In this document: positions 52,182 to 61,178 of the stretch, piece by piece
How the letters are laid out: every line of letters begins with the position of its first letter
Position numbering within the stretch: the stretch's first letter is position 1
From: Clostridiales bacterium
Lineage (GTDB): Bacteria > Bacillota > Clostridia > Christensenellales > UBA1242
Assembly (NCBI GenBank): GCA_003524095.1
Contig: DOEE01000003.1
Coordinates: forward strand, 124,001 to 188,000
Direction: 5' to 3'
DNA length: 64,000 nt
Program-made: the position numbers and the translations under genes
The notes under the pieces: model-generated
Told to the model about the DNA's origin: nothing
What the model saw: the letters and a program-made list of their open reading frames with translations, nothing else
Databases searched by the model: none

Positions 52182-52230
52182 ATGTAAGACAAAAAGTCGC
52201 AGTGTAATACTGCGACTTTTTGTCTTACAT
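52182..52230. terminator. Perfect 22-base-pair inverted repeat ending rsmA
   Basis: Arms 52182-52203 and 52209-52230 are exact complements around GTAAT. The rsmA stop codon lies inside one arm. Internal A and T runs make it a terminator in both directions. Confidence 0.85.
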
Positions 52231-53055
52231 ATTTTTTATTTTGAAAATTTCATTACTTAAATTAACAATTGTTTGAGTGTCTAAGGTTTCACCACGAGTA
52301 GTCGGTAAAATATTTGTGTTATTACAAATAGTTTGGATACTTTCTTGAGACAAGCCAAAGTGACTTTTTAGATTGTTTGAGATTGTCTTTCGACGCATTG
52401 CAAACAAAGCCTTGATAGTCTCGTCCATTGTATGAGTATCTAAAATATCAAATTTGTTTGGAACAAAATCAATTTTGACAATAGCACTATCCACATTAGG
52501 TGCGGGAGTAAACATGTGTCTTCCGACACGTTTGATTATTTTTGCATTGGCTCTATAGTCAATTGCAGGAGTTATTGCTCCATAATCTTTGGTATTTGGT
52601 TTGGCTGTAAGTCGCTCGGCAACTTCGAGTTGAACCATTATAGACATAGATTTGAGATGTTTGGCATTTTCCAAAAACTTGAATATTATTGGGGTGGTTA
52701 TATAGTAAGGTAGATTTGCAACCATTATATAGTCGCCTTGAAAATTGCCTTCTATCTCACTCATTTGGACTTTCATTATATCTTTGAATATAACTTGTGC
52801 ATTAGGGTAATCTTTGAGTGCTTCATTGAGAATGGGTTGTAAGTTGTTGTCAATCTCATAACTTACAACTTTTTTTGTTGAACCTGCTAGCATTGATGTA
52901 AGTGTTCCAGCACCAGCACCAATTTCCAAAACTTCATCGTCTTTGGTTGCCACCATATCTACAATTGATTTCAAAAAGTTTTTGTCAAAGATAAAATTTT
53001 GACCATATGCCTTGTTAAATTTGAAATTGTTGTCTTTCAAAATTTGATTTATCAT
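52225..53055 (-). CDS. rsmA: 16S rRNA dimethyladenosine transferase
   Basis: 276 residues (KsgA). It dimethylates A1518 and A1519 of 16S rRNA. KAYGQNFIFDKNF, the SAM loop EIGAGAGTLTSML and the catalytic NLPYYITTP are present, followed by the C-terminal helical domain. It starts 4 bases before the tatD stop and is last in the metG-tatD-rsmA unit; its own stop is within the terminator hairpin. Confidence 0.96.
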   Translation of the reverse strand: MINQILKDNNFKFNKAYGQNFIFDKNFLKSIVDMVATKDDEVLEIGAGAGTLTSMLAGSTKKVVSYEIDNNLQPILNEALKDYPNAQVIFKDIMKVQMSEIEGNFQGDYIMVANLPYYITTPIIFKFLENAKHLKSMSIMVQLEVAERLTAKPNTKDYGAITPAIDYRANAKIIKRVGRHMFTPAPNVDSAIVKIDFVPNKFDILDTHTMDETIKALFAMRRKTISNNLKSHFGLSQESIQTICNNTNILPTTRGETLDTQTIVNLSNEIFKIKNM

Positions 53056-53828
53056 AAATTCACCTTTTTGAATAGTTCAAGTGCATTCTTTTTGGCTTGG
53101 TCAACTACGGTGTCGTAGGAAACTCCCTTAATAAGTCCGATTTTTTGTGCGATATAAGTAGTGTATTTAGGCTCGTTTAACTTTCCCCTAAAAGGTTCGG
53201 GTGCTAGATATGGACAATCGGTTTCAATAAGGAAATCTGTCATGTCACATTCTTTGCAAACAAGTGGGGCAGTCACACTATTTTTGAAAGTTAATGTCCC
53301 GCCAAAGCCTATTTTGAGTCCTAGTTTTTTGATTTCTCTAAATATTTCTGGGCTTTCGCTAAAACAATGTATAACTCCACCAAATTCAAGCAAGTGTTTG
53401 TTTGCTTTCAAGATTTCAAGCAAATCTCCAATGCTATCTCTATTGTGAATGCTTACGGGAAGTTTAAGCATGTGTGCTAGTTTTAGTTGTTCGACAAAAA
53501 CATGTTTTTGTTTTTCTTTGTTATCATTTCGATAGTGATAATCTAGTCCAATTTCGCCAATCCCGATAACTTTTGGGTTTTGAGAAAGTTCTATAATTCT
53601 ATTTTTTGTTTTGTCGTCCCAGTCATCAAGGTCTTCGGGATGAATTCCAAGCATGGCATAAATGTTTGGATACTTTTGGGACAAATCAAAAACATCTTCA
53701 ATACTTTTTTTGTCTGTCGCCATACAAAAGACTTTTTCGACTTTTTGATTTTCTAAATCCTTAATTATGTCGTCTGTAAGACCTAAGAATTTTTCGTCGG
53801 TTAAGTGTGCGTGCGTATCAATAAGCAT
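53052..53828 (-). CDS. tatD: TatD-family metal-dependent hydrolase
   Basis: 258 residues from the ATG at 53828, which follows GAGGTG and matches the family start MLIDTHAHL. The metal ligands DTHAHL, GEIGLDYH, HNR and the later HCF and ETDCPYLAPEP segments are intact. TatD enzymes are 3'-5' exonucleases or deoxyribonucleases. It starts one base after the metG stop and overlaps rsmA, consistent with a single operon. Confidence 0.94.
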   Translation of the reverse strand: MLIDTHAHLTDEKFLGLTDDIIKDLENQKVEKVFCMATDKKSIEDVFDLSQKYPNIYAMLGIHPEDLDDWDDKTKNRIIELSQNPKVIGIGEIGLDYHYRNDNKEKQKHVFVEQLKLAHMLKLPVSIHNRDSIGDLLEILKANKHLLEFGGVIHCFSESPEIFREIKKLGLKIGFGGTLTFKNSVTAPLVCKECDMTDFLIETDCPYLAPEPFRGKLNEPKYTTYIAQKIGLIKGVSYDTVVDQAKKNALELFKKVNL

Positions 53829-53829
53829 T

Positions 53830-55797
53830 TTAGCACACCTCAAGACCGTCACCCAAATCTCTATCTAGGGTTACAAGGGATAGTTTGTCATTTTTGTCAT
53901 CAACAGCACAAAGCAACATTCCAAAACTTTCAACTCCACGAAGTTTTCTTGGTGGCAAGTTGCTAACAACAACTACAGTTTTTCCAATAATATCTTTTGG
54001 CTCGTAGTATTTTCTAATTCCGCTACAAATAGTTCTAATCTCGTCACCAATCTTAACGGTGTTTTTGAGAAGCTTGTCAGCACCTTCGATGTATTCACTA
54101 TTCAAAATTTTTCCGGTTACTAGTTTGATTTTGTCAAAGTCGTCAATGGTTACAAAATTAACAGTGTTTGCTTTGTCTTCACTTGTCTTTGGTTCTTTGG
54201 TCTCAGTATTATTTCGAGTACTAGGAGTGTTAGGGGTATCTAGGAAAGCGATTTCTTTTTCGACATCTAATCTTGGGAACAAGTTGTCGCCTTTGTTAAC
54301 TTTGAAGCCAAAGTTGTTTTTTGAGAAATTTTGAATACTATCAAAAGTTTGAAGATTTGGAGAATAGCCAAATTTTTCAAAAATTTTGGCAGGAATTTCA
54401 AACATAACTGCTTGCAAAAGTACAGTCACAATTCTAATTGTTTCGGAAAGCGAATACAAAACTGTATTTAGTTTGTCTTTTTTATTTGGGTCTTTTGCTA
54501 GTTTCCAAGGCTCAGTCACATCAATATATTTGTTTGCTTGTCTAATAACTGCAAAAATTTCGTTTACGTACAAATCGACTCTTTGGTCTTTCATGTAATC
54601 GCAACATTTGTTGAATAATTCGTTGCAGGTATTTATTAATTCTTTTTCTTCCGCATCTTCAACCTTTGATTCTGGAATAATTTGAGAATTGTATTGAGTT
54701 ATCATTGCCAAAGTTCTGCTTACTAAGTTTCCCAAGTCGTTGCATAAGTCGGAGTTGACTGTATTTACAAATTGTTCGGCAGTGTATGGACTATCACTAA
54801 AAATAGGTCCTAACTTGCATAGATAATATCTAAGGGCGTCTGCGCCATATTTGTCAACTAGGCTAAGTGGGTTAAATCCGTTGCTCTTAGACTTGCTAAT
54901 CTTGTCGCCTTTGAGAGTTATAAAACCTGTTGAGTGAATTTGTTTTGGAAGTGGAAGCCCCATCATTTTGAGAAGTATAGGCCAAATAATGGCATGGAAT
55001 CTTGTAATATCTCTTCCCACAATATGAACATCGCATGGCCAAAAATCCTGGTAGTCTTTGTCATGGTCGGTGTCGTATCCAAGTATAGATAGGTAGTTAA
55101 GAAGGGCGTCAATCCAAACATACGCAACGTGTTTTTTGTTAAAAGGTAGTTTAATACCCCAGTCAAAAGTTGTTCTAGATACACACAAATCCGAAACGCC
55201 GGGTCTTATAAAGTTATTAAATATTTCGTTTTTTCTGCTTTCGGGAACAAGAAAGTTTGGATTTTCTTTGAATAAGTTTTCCAAAAAGTCTTGGTACTTG
55301 CTAAGTCTTAGGAAATAACATTCTTCTTCGGTCATTTCAACTGGTCTGCCACAGTCTGGACAATTTCCGTCGACTAATTGGCTTTCGGTAAAGAAGGTCT
55401 CACAAGGAACACAATATAGTCCCTTGTATTTTCCAAGATAAATGTCCCCCGATGCATAAAGTTTGTCATAAACCTTTTCGACAAGTTTAACATGTTCTTC
55501 GTCGGTTGTTCTTATAAACTTGTCATAAGTTATTCCTAATTTTTTCCAGATATCTTTGAATTCATCAACTGTTTTGTCAACAAATGCTTTTGGGGTCATG
55601 TTGTTTTGTTCGGCTACTCTAGCAATCTTTAATCCATGCTCGTCACTACCTGTTGCAAAAAAAACTTTGTCGCCGTTTAGTCTATGAAATCTCGCATTAA
55701 TATCTGCAAGTACGGTGCTGTAGCAATGACCGACAGTGAGTCTTCCGCTAGCATAATAGATCGGGGTGGTGATGTAATAATGTTTGTTATCTTTCAT
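53830..55797 (-). CDS. metG: Methionyl-tRNA synthetase with C-terminal tRNA-binding domain
   Basis: 655 residues, class I. The HIGH-type motif is SGRLTVGHCYS, the KMSKS-type loop is GDKISKSKSNG, and the zinc knuckle has CVPC...CPDC. The C-terminal EMAP/Trbp domain (VTGKILNSEYIEGADKLLK, VVSNLPPRKLRGVESFGMLL) aids dimerisation and tRNA binding. Start ATG follows AAGGAGAC. It leads the metG-tatD-rsmA operon; the rnmV gene found in Bacillus between tatD and rsmA is absent. Confidence 0.96.
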   Translation of the reverse strand: MKDNKHYYITTPIYYASGRLTVGHCYSTVLADINARFHRLNGDKVFFATGSDEHGLKIARVAEQNNMTPKAFVDKTVDEFKDIWKKLGITYDKFIRTTDEEHVKLVEKVYDKLYASGDIYLGKYKGLYCVPCETFFTESQLVDGNCPDCGRPVEMTEEECYFLRLSKYQDFLENLFKENPNFLVPESRKNEIFNNFIRPGVSDLCVSRTTFDWGIKLPFNKKHVAYVWIDALLNYLSILGYDTDHDKDYQDFWPCDVHIVGRDITRFHAIIWPILLKMMGLPLPKQIHSTGFITLKGDKISKSKSNGFNPLSLVDKYGADALRYYLCKLGPIFSDSPYTAEQFVNTVNSDLCNDLGNLVSRTLAMITQYNSQIIPESKVEDAEEKELINTCNELFNKCCDYMKDQRVDLYVNEIFAVIRQANKYIDVTEPWKLAKDPNKKDKLNTVLYSLSETIRIVTVLLQAVMFEIPAKIFEKFGYSPNLQTFDSIQNFSKNNFGFKVNKGDNLFPRLDVEKEIAFLDTPNTPSTRNNTETKEPKTSEDKANTVNFVTIDDFDKIKLVTGKILNSEYIEGADKLLKNTVKIGDEIRTICSGIRKYYEPKDIIGKTVVVVSNLPPRKLRGVESFGMLLCAVDDKNDKLSLVTLDRDLGDGLEVC

Positions 55798-55958
55798 TTT
55801 GTCTCCTTATACTTTCAAAAAATCAAAAAAGTATTTCTATTTTAAAAAGTGTTTTCATAAATATTTTTAAAAGATATTTTAGTTTTGCTAAATTGAAACC
55901 TTGAATACTAACTACTTAATTTTGGTGCAATGCAATACTTTATCTAAATAATATTTAT

Positions 55959-55987
55959 TAATACTAATACATACAAAAGTATACAAT
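55959..55987 (+). promoter_or_regulatory. SigE-like sporulation promoter of spmAB
   Basis: TAATACT, 14-base spacer, TATACAAT resembles the SigE consensus (about KHATAWT, 14 bases, CATACAAT) with one mismatch in the -10. The Bacillus spmAB genes are SigE-controlled. Confidence 0.5.
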
Positions 55988-56035
55988 GATAAATTTGTTT
56001 TGTAAAGAGTTTAATTTGAAAAAAGGATATTTTTT

Positions 56036-56608
56036 ATGAATTTTGTTTGGACAAGCGTGATACTTGTTGGCATGGGGTTGTTGCTTTTTAATAACGTAGA
56101 ACTTGCTATGAATGCACTTCTAACCGGTGGAAGCCGGGCGGTTGCACTCACTCTCAAACTTTGGGGAATTTATACAATATGGTTAGGGGTTCTCAAAATT
56201 GTTGAAGAAACGGGGTTAGACAAGAAACTTGCAAAACTGCTAAGACCAGTTATAAAATTGTTGTTTGGAAAAACTGACGAGTACACCGAAAACCAAATTG
56301 CGATTAATATCACAAGCAATCTATTTGGAATGGGCAATGCTTGTACTCCAAGCGGAATGAATGCTATCAAAGGTCTTGACAAAAACTGCGGGAAATATGC
56401 AACGTCGGCAATGATTATGGTGATAATTCTAAACTCAACTAGTTTGCAATTAATCCCGACCACAATAATAGGTCTAAGGATTACAGCGGGAAGTGTGACA
56501 CCAACCGACATAATTATTCCTACACTTATAGCCACACTCGTTAGTACTCTATCTGGAATACTTTTGGTTAAGATTTTTTCAAAAATATTTAAGGACAAAC
56601 ATGAGTAA
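56036..56608 (+). CDS. spmA: Spore maturation protein A
   Basis: 190-residue membrane protein of the nucleoside-recognition-gate family. GGSRAVALTLKLWGIYTIWLG and FGMGNACTPSGMNAI are typical of SpmA. In Bacillus, SpmA and SpmB are needed for spore core dehydration. AAAAGGA precedes the ATG. It overlaps spmB by 8 bases. Confidence 0.93.
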   Translation: MNFVWTSVILVGMGLLLFNNVELAMNALLTGGSRAVALTLKLWGIYTIWLGVLKIVEETGLDKKLAKLLRPVIKLLFGKTDEYTENQIAINITSNLFGMGNACTPSGMNAIKGLDKNCGKYATSAMIMVIILNSTSLQLIPTTIIGLRITAGSVTPTDIIIPTLIATLVSTLSGILLVKIFSKIFKDKHE

Positions 56609-57107
56609 ATATATTCTTCCAAGTTTAATAATTTTACTGCTTTTGTATAGTGTTATCAAAAAGAATAATACATATAATAGTTTTGTTGTTGGTGCAAAAT
56701 CTTCGTTTGATTTGGTGTTAACTTCATTTCCGTACATAGCAACAATTTTTGTCGCTGTTGAGATTTTTAATGTGTCAGGTCTTAGTGTACTATTCTCAGA
56801 TTTTGTAGCACCGGTTTTTGAATTTGTTGGAATTCCTAAGCAATTATCTGAACTAGTAATTCTAAAAAATTTTACGGGTTGCGGGGCATTAGCATTACTT
56901 GAAAATATATTTATAACATATGGCGCAGATAGTTATCTTGCTAGAGCGGGCTGTGTTATTGCGGGGTGTAGCGAGGCGATATTTTATGTTGTTGCAGTCT
57001 TTTTTGGAAAGACCAAAATTACAAAATTTAGATATGCAATAATTGTGGGAGTACTTGCAAATCTTATAGGTGCAATTGTAGGTTGTTTGCTTTGTAGGTT
57101 TATATAA
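56601..57107 (+). CDS. spmB: Spore maturation protein B
   Basis: 168 residues with four to five membrane helices. FVVGAKSSFDLVLTSFPYI, the LKNFTGCGALALLENI segment and CSEAIFYVVAVFFG match SpmB. The translational overlap with spmA and conserved order show a spmAB operon; dacB, which precedes it in Bacillus, is not present. Confidence 0.93.
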   Translation: MSKYILPSLIILLLLYSVIKKNNTYNSFVVGAKSSFDLVLTSFPYIATIFVAVEIFNVSGLSVLFSDFVAPVFEFVGIPKQLSELVILKNFTGCGALALLENIFITYGADSYLARAGCVIAGCSEAIFYVVAVFFGKTKITKFRYAIIVGVLANLIGAIVGCLLCRFI

Positions 57108-57352
57108 AAAGCATTTAAATAAACAACTTTTTTACATGACATTTTATAGTCAAAATAAAATATCAAATTTTATGTGTTGTAACTTAAATATATAATTTAT
57201 GACACATGTTTTTATGTTATTGACATAAACAATATACTTTGTGACAAAAATATACAACTAAAAACTAGGCAATATGTGAAGATTGCAATATCGTTTTATC
57301 TGATTATAACTTATTTTCTTTTTTTAATTTCTCTGTTAATTATATTATTTAA
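57108..57352. other. AT-rich intergenic stretch
   Basis: No open frame with a ribosome site, no strong hairpin with T run and no clear promoter pair were seen in this stretch after spmB. The spmB transcript has no obvious terminator here. Confidence 0.5.
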
Positions 57353-57381
57353 TTGACAATATTCTTAAATTTGGTTAAGAT
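57353..57381 (+). promoter_or_regulatory. SigA promoter of the ASCH gene
   Basis: TTGACA, 17-base spacer, TAAGAT. The leader is about 130 bases and contains GATTTA-AGA-TAAATC inside a GCTGA...TCAGC closing stem. Confidence 0.6.
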
Positions 57382-57520
57382 TATTATGAATTATATAGTT
57401 GGCTGATTTAAGATAAATCTGATTTAAAAATATTGTCAGCTTTGAGTGTTAAATTTTTAAACTTAACGATGTATATCAAAGAATAATAATTCAATAAAAA
57501 ATAAATTTAAGAGAATGTAT

Positions 57521-57862
57521 ATGATAGTAATGAAATTAAATCCAGAGCCATTTGAAAAGATTAAGTCTCACAAAAAAATTTGGGAAGTAAGACTTAATGA
57601 TGACAAAAGAAAGGGTGTCCATATTGGTGATAGAATTCTATTTAAAAAGCAACCTGAACTTTTGGAAGGGGTGCTTGCTAAGGTAGTCGACATCAAACAC
57701 TTTAATAGTTTTGAAGAGATGTCTGAAGTTTTGTCTTTGACTAGTGTGGGCTTTGAGCCGGGAGCGACAAAACAAGATTGTGTAGATTGTTACCACAAAT
57801 ATTATACTCCAGCCGAAGAACAAAAGTTTGGTGTAGTTGCATTCAAATTAGAAGTTGTTTAA
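57521..57862 (+). CDS. ASCH-domain protein
   Basis: 113 residues. MKLNPEPFEKIKSHKKIWEV, the RLNDDKRKGVHIGDRILF segment and the C-terminal FGVVAFKLEVV fit a single ASCH (ASC-1 homology) domain, an RNA-binding PUA-like fold; some members hydrolyse N4-acetylcytidine. The ATG at 57521 is 7 bases after AAGAGA and preferred over the ATG at 57515. It is followed by a strong shared terminator. Confidence 0.88.
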   Translation: MIVMKLNPEPFEKIKSHKKIWEVRLNDDKRKGVHIGDRILFKKQPELLEGVLAKVVDIKHFNSFEEMSEVLSLTSVGFEPGATKQDCVDCYHKYYTPAEEQKFGVVAFKLEVV

Positions 57863-57901
57863 AAAAAGTTAAGCGGATAATTTTACCGCTTAACTTTTTT
57901 T
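57861..57901. terminator. Bidirectional terminator
   Basis: Perfect 16-pair stem AAAAAAAGTTAAGCGG with CCGCTTAACTTTTTTT around a 9-base loop. Confidence 0.92.
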
Positions 57902-57918
57902 AATATATGTTAATTTTT

Positions 57919-58629
57919 TTACATCTCTTGTTGTTTGAATTTTATGTTTCTTTCGATTACATCATAGCAGGCTTGTTTTAATTTTTGTCCTACTGGATTA
58001 TTATTGTTTTTAATTACTTGTTGTTCTATTGAATCAAATGGGTTATATAGGAGATATAGCTTTAAAAGATTCATTTGGACTTTCTCATATTCTTCTTTTA
58101 TACTTGGTGTTGATTCGCTATGAGTTATTCGATTGTTTTTAATATCATCAAAATTATAAGGTTTTTCTCTTTGAGTTCTAAATGAACCAATTTTACCCAA
58201 CTCAACATCTGGAAGGTCATAGCCTAAATGAATAACTGCCGAAATGTTTCCTATGTAATCAGCCGTAGTCGAAGTTTCGTGATATAGTGAGAAAGTTTCT
58301 TTGTTAAGCGATGGAGAGGACATCCCACTTTCTTCAAAATCAAACTCCATGTTTAAGTTTGGATATAATTCCAAAAGTCTATTTTTTAGAACCAAGACAA
58401 ATTCACCGAAAGTTGTATTAAACAAGTCTTGGTCTTTCTCTAGTTCTATTTCAATTGGTTTTCTTTGTCTTAGAAGGCTGTCTCTATTTTTAGCATATTG
58501 ATTCAAATATCTTTTGTAACTAACTTCGTGGTTTGAAGATGGTTTAATTGTGTCTGCGTTAAAGTTAGAAATTTCTCTAGTTAATAAATTGTATTTTTCA
58601 ATTAATTCTTGTATTCTTTCAGTATTCAT
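57919..58629 (-). CDS. Hypothetical protein, 236 residues
   Basis: Soluble protein with an N-terminal helical or coiled-coil region (RIQELIEKYNLLTREISNF, then KRYLNQYAKNRDSLLRQRK). The ATG at 58629 follows GGGAGAAT. No domain recognised. Its Leu codons are mainly TTA, unlike the TTG/CTT preference of the housekeeping genes here, so it may be part of the accessory block. It has its own strong promoter. Confidence 0.65.
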   Translation of the reverse strand: MNTERIQELIEKYNLLTREISNFNADTIKPSSNHEVSYKRYLNQYAKNRDSLLRQRKPIEIELEKDQDLFNTTFGEFVLVLKNRLLELYPNLNMEFDFEESGMSSPSLNKETFSLYHETSTTADYIGNISAVIHLGYDLPDVELGKIGSFRTQREKPYNFDDIKNNRITHSESTPSIKEEYEKVQMNLLKLYLLYNPFDSIEQQVIKNNNNPVGQKLKQACYDVIERNIKFKQQEM

Positions 58630-58654
58630 ATTATTCTCCCATAATGTTACATAG

Positions 58655-58683
58655 ATTTTATCATTGAATACAAGTATTGTCAA
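58655..58683 (-). promoter_or_regulatory. SigA promoter of the 57.9 kb gene
   Basis: Minus-strand TTGACA, 17-base spacer, TAAAAT. Confidence 0.8.
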
Positions 58684-58836
58684 TACTGATTTTTGAATAT
58701 ACTATGTGAGAGATTTGCGAAAAAGTACAGAAGTTTCTCCACTTCTTTAATTTATTCAACTACATTATAGCAGATTATCTAAATTAATGCTAATAGATTT
58801 ATATAAAACTTTTTGTTCCTAAATTGTGATTATTAA

Positions 58837-58879
58837 AACAAAAAGCCCCATTTTATGGGCTTTGATTATTGTGGCGGAG
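58837..58879 (-). repeat. Copy of the tRNA-Ser 3' end and terminator (possible att site)
   Basis: 43 bases matching 61135-61178 with about three mismatches and one gap. The match contains the terminator hairpin and ends after the last five tRNA bases plus CCA (CTCCGCCA on the minus strand), then stops abruptly. Confidence 0.75.
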
Positions 58880-58922
58880 CATGTGTAACGTAAAACGAAT
58901 TTAAACAAAACTTTACATAATA

Positions 58923-58952
58923 TTGTTAAAATTATAAAAAGTATGCTATAAT
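58923..58952 (+). promoter_or_regulatory. SigA promoter of the SHOCT/DUF4041 operon
   Basis: TTGTTA, 18-base spacer, perfect TATAAT. Confidence 0.75.
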
Positions 58953-58971
58953 ACGAAAAAAGGAGAATTAT

Positions 58972-59877
58972 ATGGAAGGATATATATTTTTAGGAATAAT
59001 TTGTCTTGTGGGAATACTTGCTTTAACATATTATATTATAAACACCAAAAATCTTAATAAAACAAAACATATGAGTAATATGTATAAAAAAATTATAGAA
59101 GTAAATGAAAAATATGCTTTTAATTCTGATATTGAAGAAGAAATGAAATTTTCACCACGTTTAAAGTCTAAACGTTCACTTGATAAATTTGATATGAGTG
59201 CATATGTTATGAGTGATATTGTAGAGAACAAATCATATTACAAAACAATATTTAATAAGGTAGAAGAAAATATTTCATTGTATAAATCATATTTGAATGA
59301 ATACTCAAAAATTGAAAATTATATGACTGAAGAAGAATATTCTAAATTAGAGAATCCTAAAATAAGTTTAAAAACTTTAAATAAGTGTGAACAAAAATTA
59401 TATAATAAAAACAAATATGCTCCGCCCATTACTTCAGTAGAAGCTCATTGTCATGCAACATATACTAGTCCGTCTGGAAGAAATCACTATTGGAGAGATG
59501 CTCGTTTTGATTACGATGACTTAAAAAGTTTTTTTAGTGCAATAGAAAGAAAAGAGTTATTTGCTAAACAGGAAGCGGAACGAAAGGCAAAATTAGCAGA
59601 AGAGAAACGAGCAAAAGAGAAAAAACTAAGAGAGTTAGATAAATTAGAAAAAAAGTTGGCAGAAAAAGAGCAAGAAATAAATAAAAAAGAAAAAGAGTTT
59701 TTAGAAGCGACAAAAGCGCACATATACACTACTGACAATGTGGCTATTGACAATGCTGAAATTGAAATAGATGAAAATTTAACAATTTCGCAAAAAATGA
59801 AGTTGTTAAGAGAAAAGTTTGACAATGGCGAAATTACTTATGAAGAATATCAAGCAAAAAGAAAGGAATTGATGTAA
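58972..59877 (+). CDS. Membrane-anchored coiled-coil protein with SHOCT domain
   Basis: 301 residues; AAAGGAGAATT before the ATG. One N-terminal membrane helix (about 3-22) anchors a long cytoplasmic part. A SVEAHCHATYTSPSGRNHYW segment near residue 162 recalls a small domain seen beside DUF4041 proteins. A Lys/Glu coiled coil spans about 195-245 and a SHOCT module (LREKFDNGEITYEEYQ) ends the protein. The partner gene starts one base after its stop. It probably forms a membrane complex with that partner. Confidence 0.72.
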   Translation: MEGYIFLGIICLVGILALTYYIINTKNLNKTKHMSNMYKKIIEVNEKYAFNSDIEEEMKFSPRLKSKRSLDKFDMSAYVMSDIVENKSYYKTIFNKVEENISLYKSYLNEYSKIENYMTEEEYSKLENPKISLKTLNKCEQKLYNKNKYAPPITSVEAHCHATYTSPSGRNHYWRDARFDYDDLKSFFSAIERKELFAKQEAERKAKLAEEKRAKEKKLRELDKLEKKLAEKEQEINKKEKEFLEATKAHIYTTDNVAIDNAEIEIDENLTISQKMKLLREKFDNGEITYEEYQAKRKELM

Positions 59878-59878
59878 T

Positions 59879-61018
59879 ATGGAAAAAGAAATGTTACAAA
59901 ATGATATTGAAGAATTGAAAAATATTAAACAATCATTACAAATGGATATAATAGAATTAGATGATAAAATTTTATTTCAAAATTTTGGTGTATATCAACC
60001 ACAATATAATTTTGCAACATTGGATGAGTATAAAGAAAAATTAGACGATATAAGAAATCAACAAAAAGAAATGATTAAAAGTCATACTGCTGCAATTTGT
60101 AATACTGCATGGAAAGTTCAAGGAAGTGAAAAAGCAGGAAAAAAAATGATTGCTGAAAACATACAACAAGCATTACGAAACTTTAATATTGAATGCGATT
60201 TATGTATTAGCAAAGTGAAATTTAGTAATTATGATAATAGCAAAGAAAGAATATTTAGAGCATTCGAATTACAAAACAAATTAAATGCAACTAACGATAT
60301 ACATATAGTCGATGAATACTATAAACTAAAAATAAAAGAACTTGATTTGGCTTATGAATATCAAAAGAAAAAACAAGAAGAAAAAGAAGAGCTTAGAAGA
60401 AAGCGAGAAGAATTAAGAGAAGCTGAAAAAGTTGCACGAGAAATTGAAGAAAAAAGAAAAGAACTTGAAAAAGAACAAGAACATTATCAAAATTATTTGA
60501 AGAAAATAAATGAACAGATTGAAGTTGAGCAAAGCGAAGAAAGAAAACAATACTTAATTTCGAAAAAAGAAGAATTAGATAATAATGTACATGATGTTCA
60601 TCTTGCATTAGAAGATTTAGATTATAGAGAAGCAAATCACAGAGCAGGTTATGTATATATTATTTCAAATATAGGTGCTTTTGGAGAAAATATCTTTAAA
60701 ATAGGAATGACAAGAAGATTGGAGCCTGAGGAAAGAATTGCAGAATTAAGTGGAGCATCTGTTCCATTTAAATTTGATATTCATGCAATGATTTTCTCTG
60801 ATGATGCACCAAAACTTGAGGCAGCACTGCATAATCATTTTGCCGATAAAAAAGTCAATCTCGTAAATGGAAGAAAAGAGTTCTTTAATGTAACTCTTGA
60901 AGAAATAAAGAAAGTAGTTAGAGATAATCATGATAAAACTGTTGACTTTGTAAATGTTCCTGATGCAGAACAATATAGAGAAAGTTTAATGATAAGAAAA
61001 AATTTAAATGCAAATTAA
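59879..61018 (+). CDS. DUF4041 / MUG113 (T5orf172, GIY-YIG-like) protein
   Basis: 379 residues. A DUF4041 region (about 70-150) is followed by a Glu/Arg/Lys-rich coiled coil (about 150-240) and a C-terminal MUG113/T5orf172 domain beginning GYVYIISNIGAFGENIFKIG and including MTRRLEPEERIAEL. These domains belong to the GIY-YIG-like nuclease group and are common in phages and defence-associated loci. It follows the SHOCT gene by one base. Leu codons are mainly TTA. A role in phage defence or competition is possible but unproven. Confidence 0.85.
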   Translation: MEKEMLQNDIEELKNIKQSLQMDIIELDDKILFQNFGVYQPQYNFATLDEYKEKLDDIRNQQKEMIKSHTAAICNTAWKVQGSEKAGKKMIAENIQQALRNFNIECDLCISKVKFSNYDNSKERIFRAFELQNKLNATNDIHIVDEYYKLKIKELDLAYEYQKKKQEEKEELRRKREELREAEKVAREIEEKRKELEKEQEHYQNYLKKINEQIEVEQSEERKQYLISKKEELDNNVHDVHLALEDLDYREANHRAGYVYIISNIGAFGENIFKIGMTRRLEPEERIAELSGASVPFKFDIHAMIFSDDAPKLEAALHNHFADKKVNLVNGRKEFFNVTLEEIKKVVRDNHDKTVDFVNVPDAEQYRESLMIRKNLNAN

Positions 61019-61134
61019 TTTATTGCTCACGCATTTACTTGATGTGAACAAGTGAGTTGCTATGCTTAAGGTGAGTAAACATTTTTAATTAATCAATATT
61101 TTTATCGTATGGTAGACCATTTATGGTTTTCTGT

Positions 61135-61178
61135 AACAAAAAAGCCCCATTTTTGGGGCTTTAATTATTGTGGCGGAG
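61135..61178 (-). repeat. tRNA-Ser 3' end and terminator copy (possible att site)
   Basis: Matches 58837-58879 over 44 bases. Here the match continues into the intact tRNA gene. Confidence 0.75.
61138..61166 (-). terminator. Terminator of tRNA-Ser
   Basis: Minus-strand AAAGCCCC, loop AAAAAT, GGGGCTTT and a T run, a few bases after the tRNA CCA end. Confidence 0.88.

Larger units (their letters stand above)
58880..61170. mobile_element. Possible tRNA-Ser integrated mini-island (no integrase seen)
   Basis: The stretch between the tRNA-Ser gene and the displaced copy of its 3' end is 2.3 kb and carries a two-gene operon with distinctive TTA-rich leucine codons. This is the geometry left by integration into a tRNA 3' end. 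No integrase or transposase is encoded, so it would be a satellite or remnant. Loss of a second tRNA gene is the main alternative. Confidence 0.4.

Noticed and set aside
52116..52187. 23-codon ORF MVNVFEELEKQAQNRQNDIS... between the small RNA and rsmA
   Set aside because: No ribosome site before the ATG and no promoter assigned; the frame may be a gene remnant but nothing supports expression.
57381..57405. Short ATG frame at the start of the ASCH leader
   Set aside because: The ATG coincides with the predicted transcription start and there is no ribosome site.
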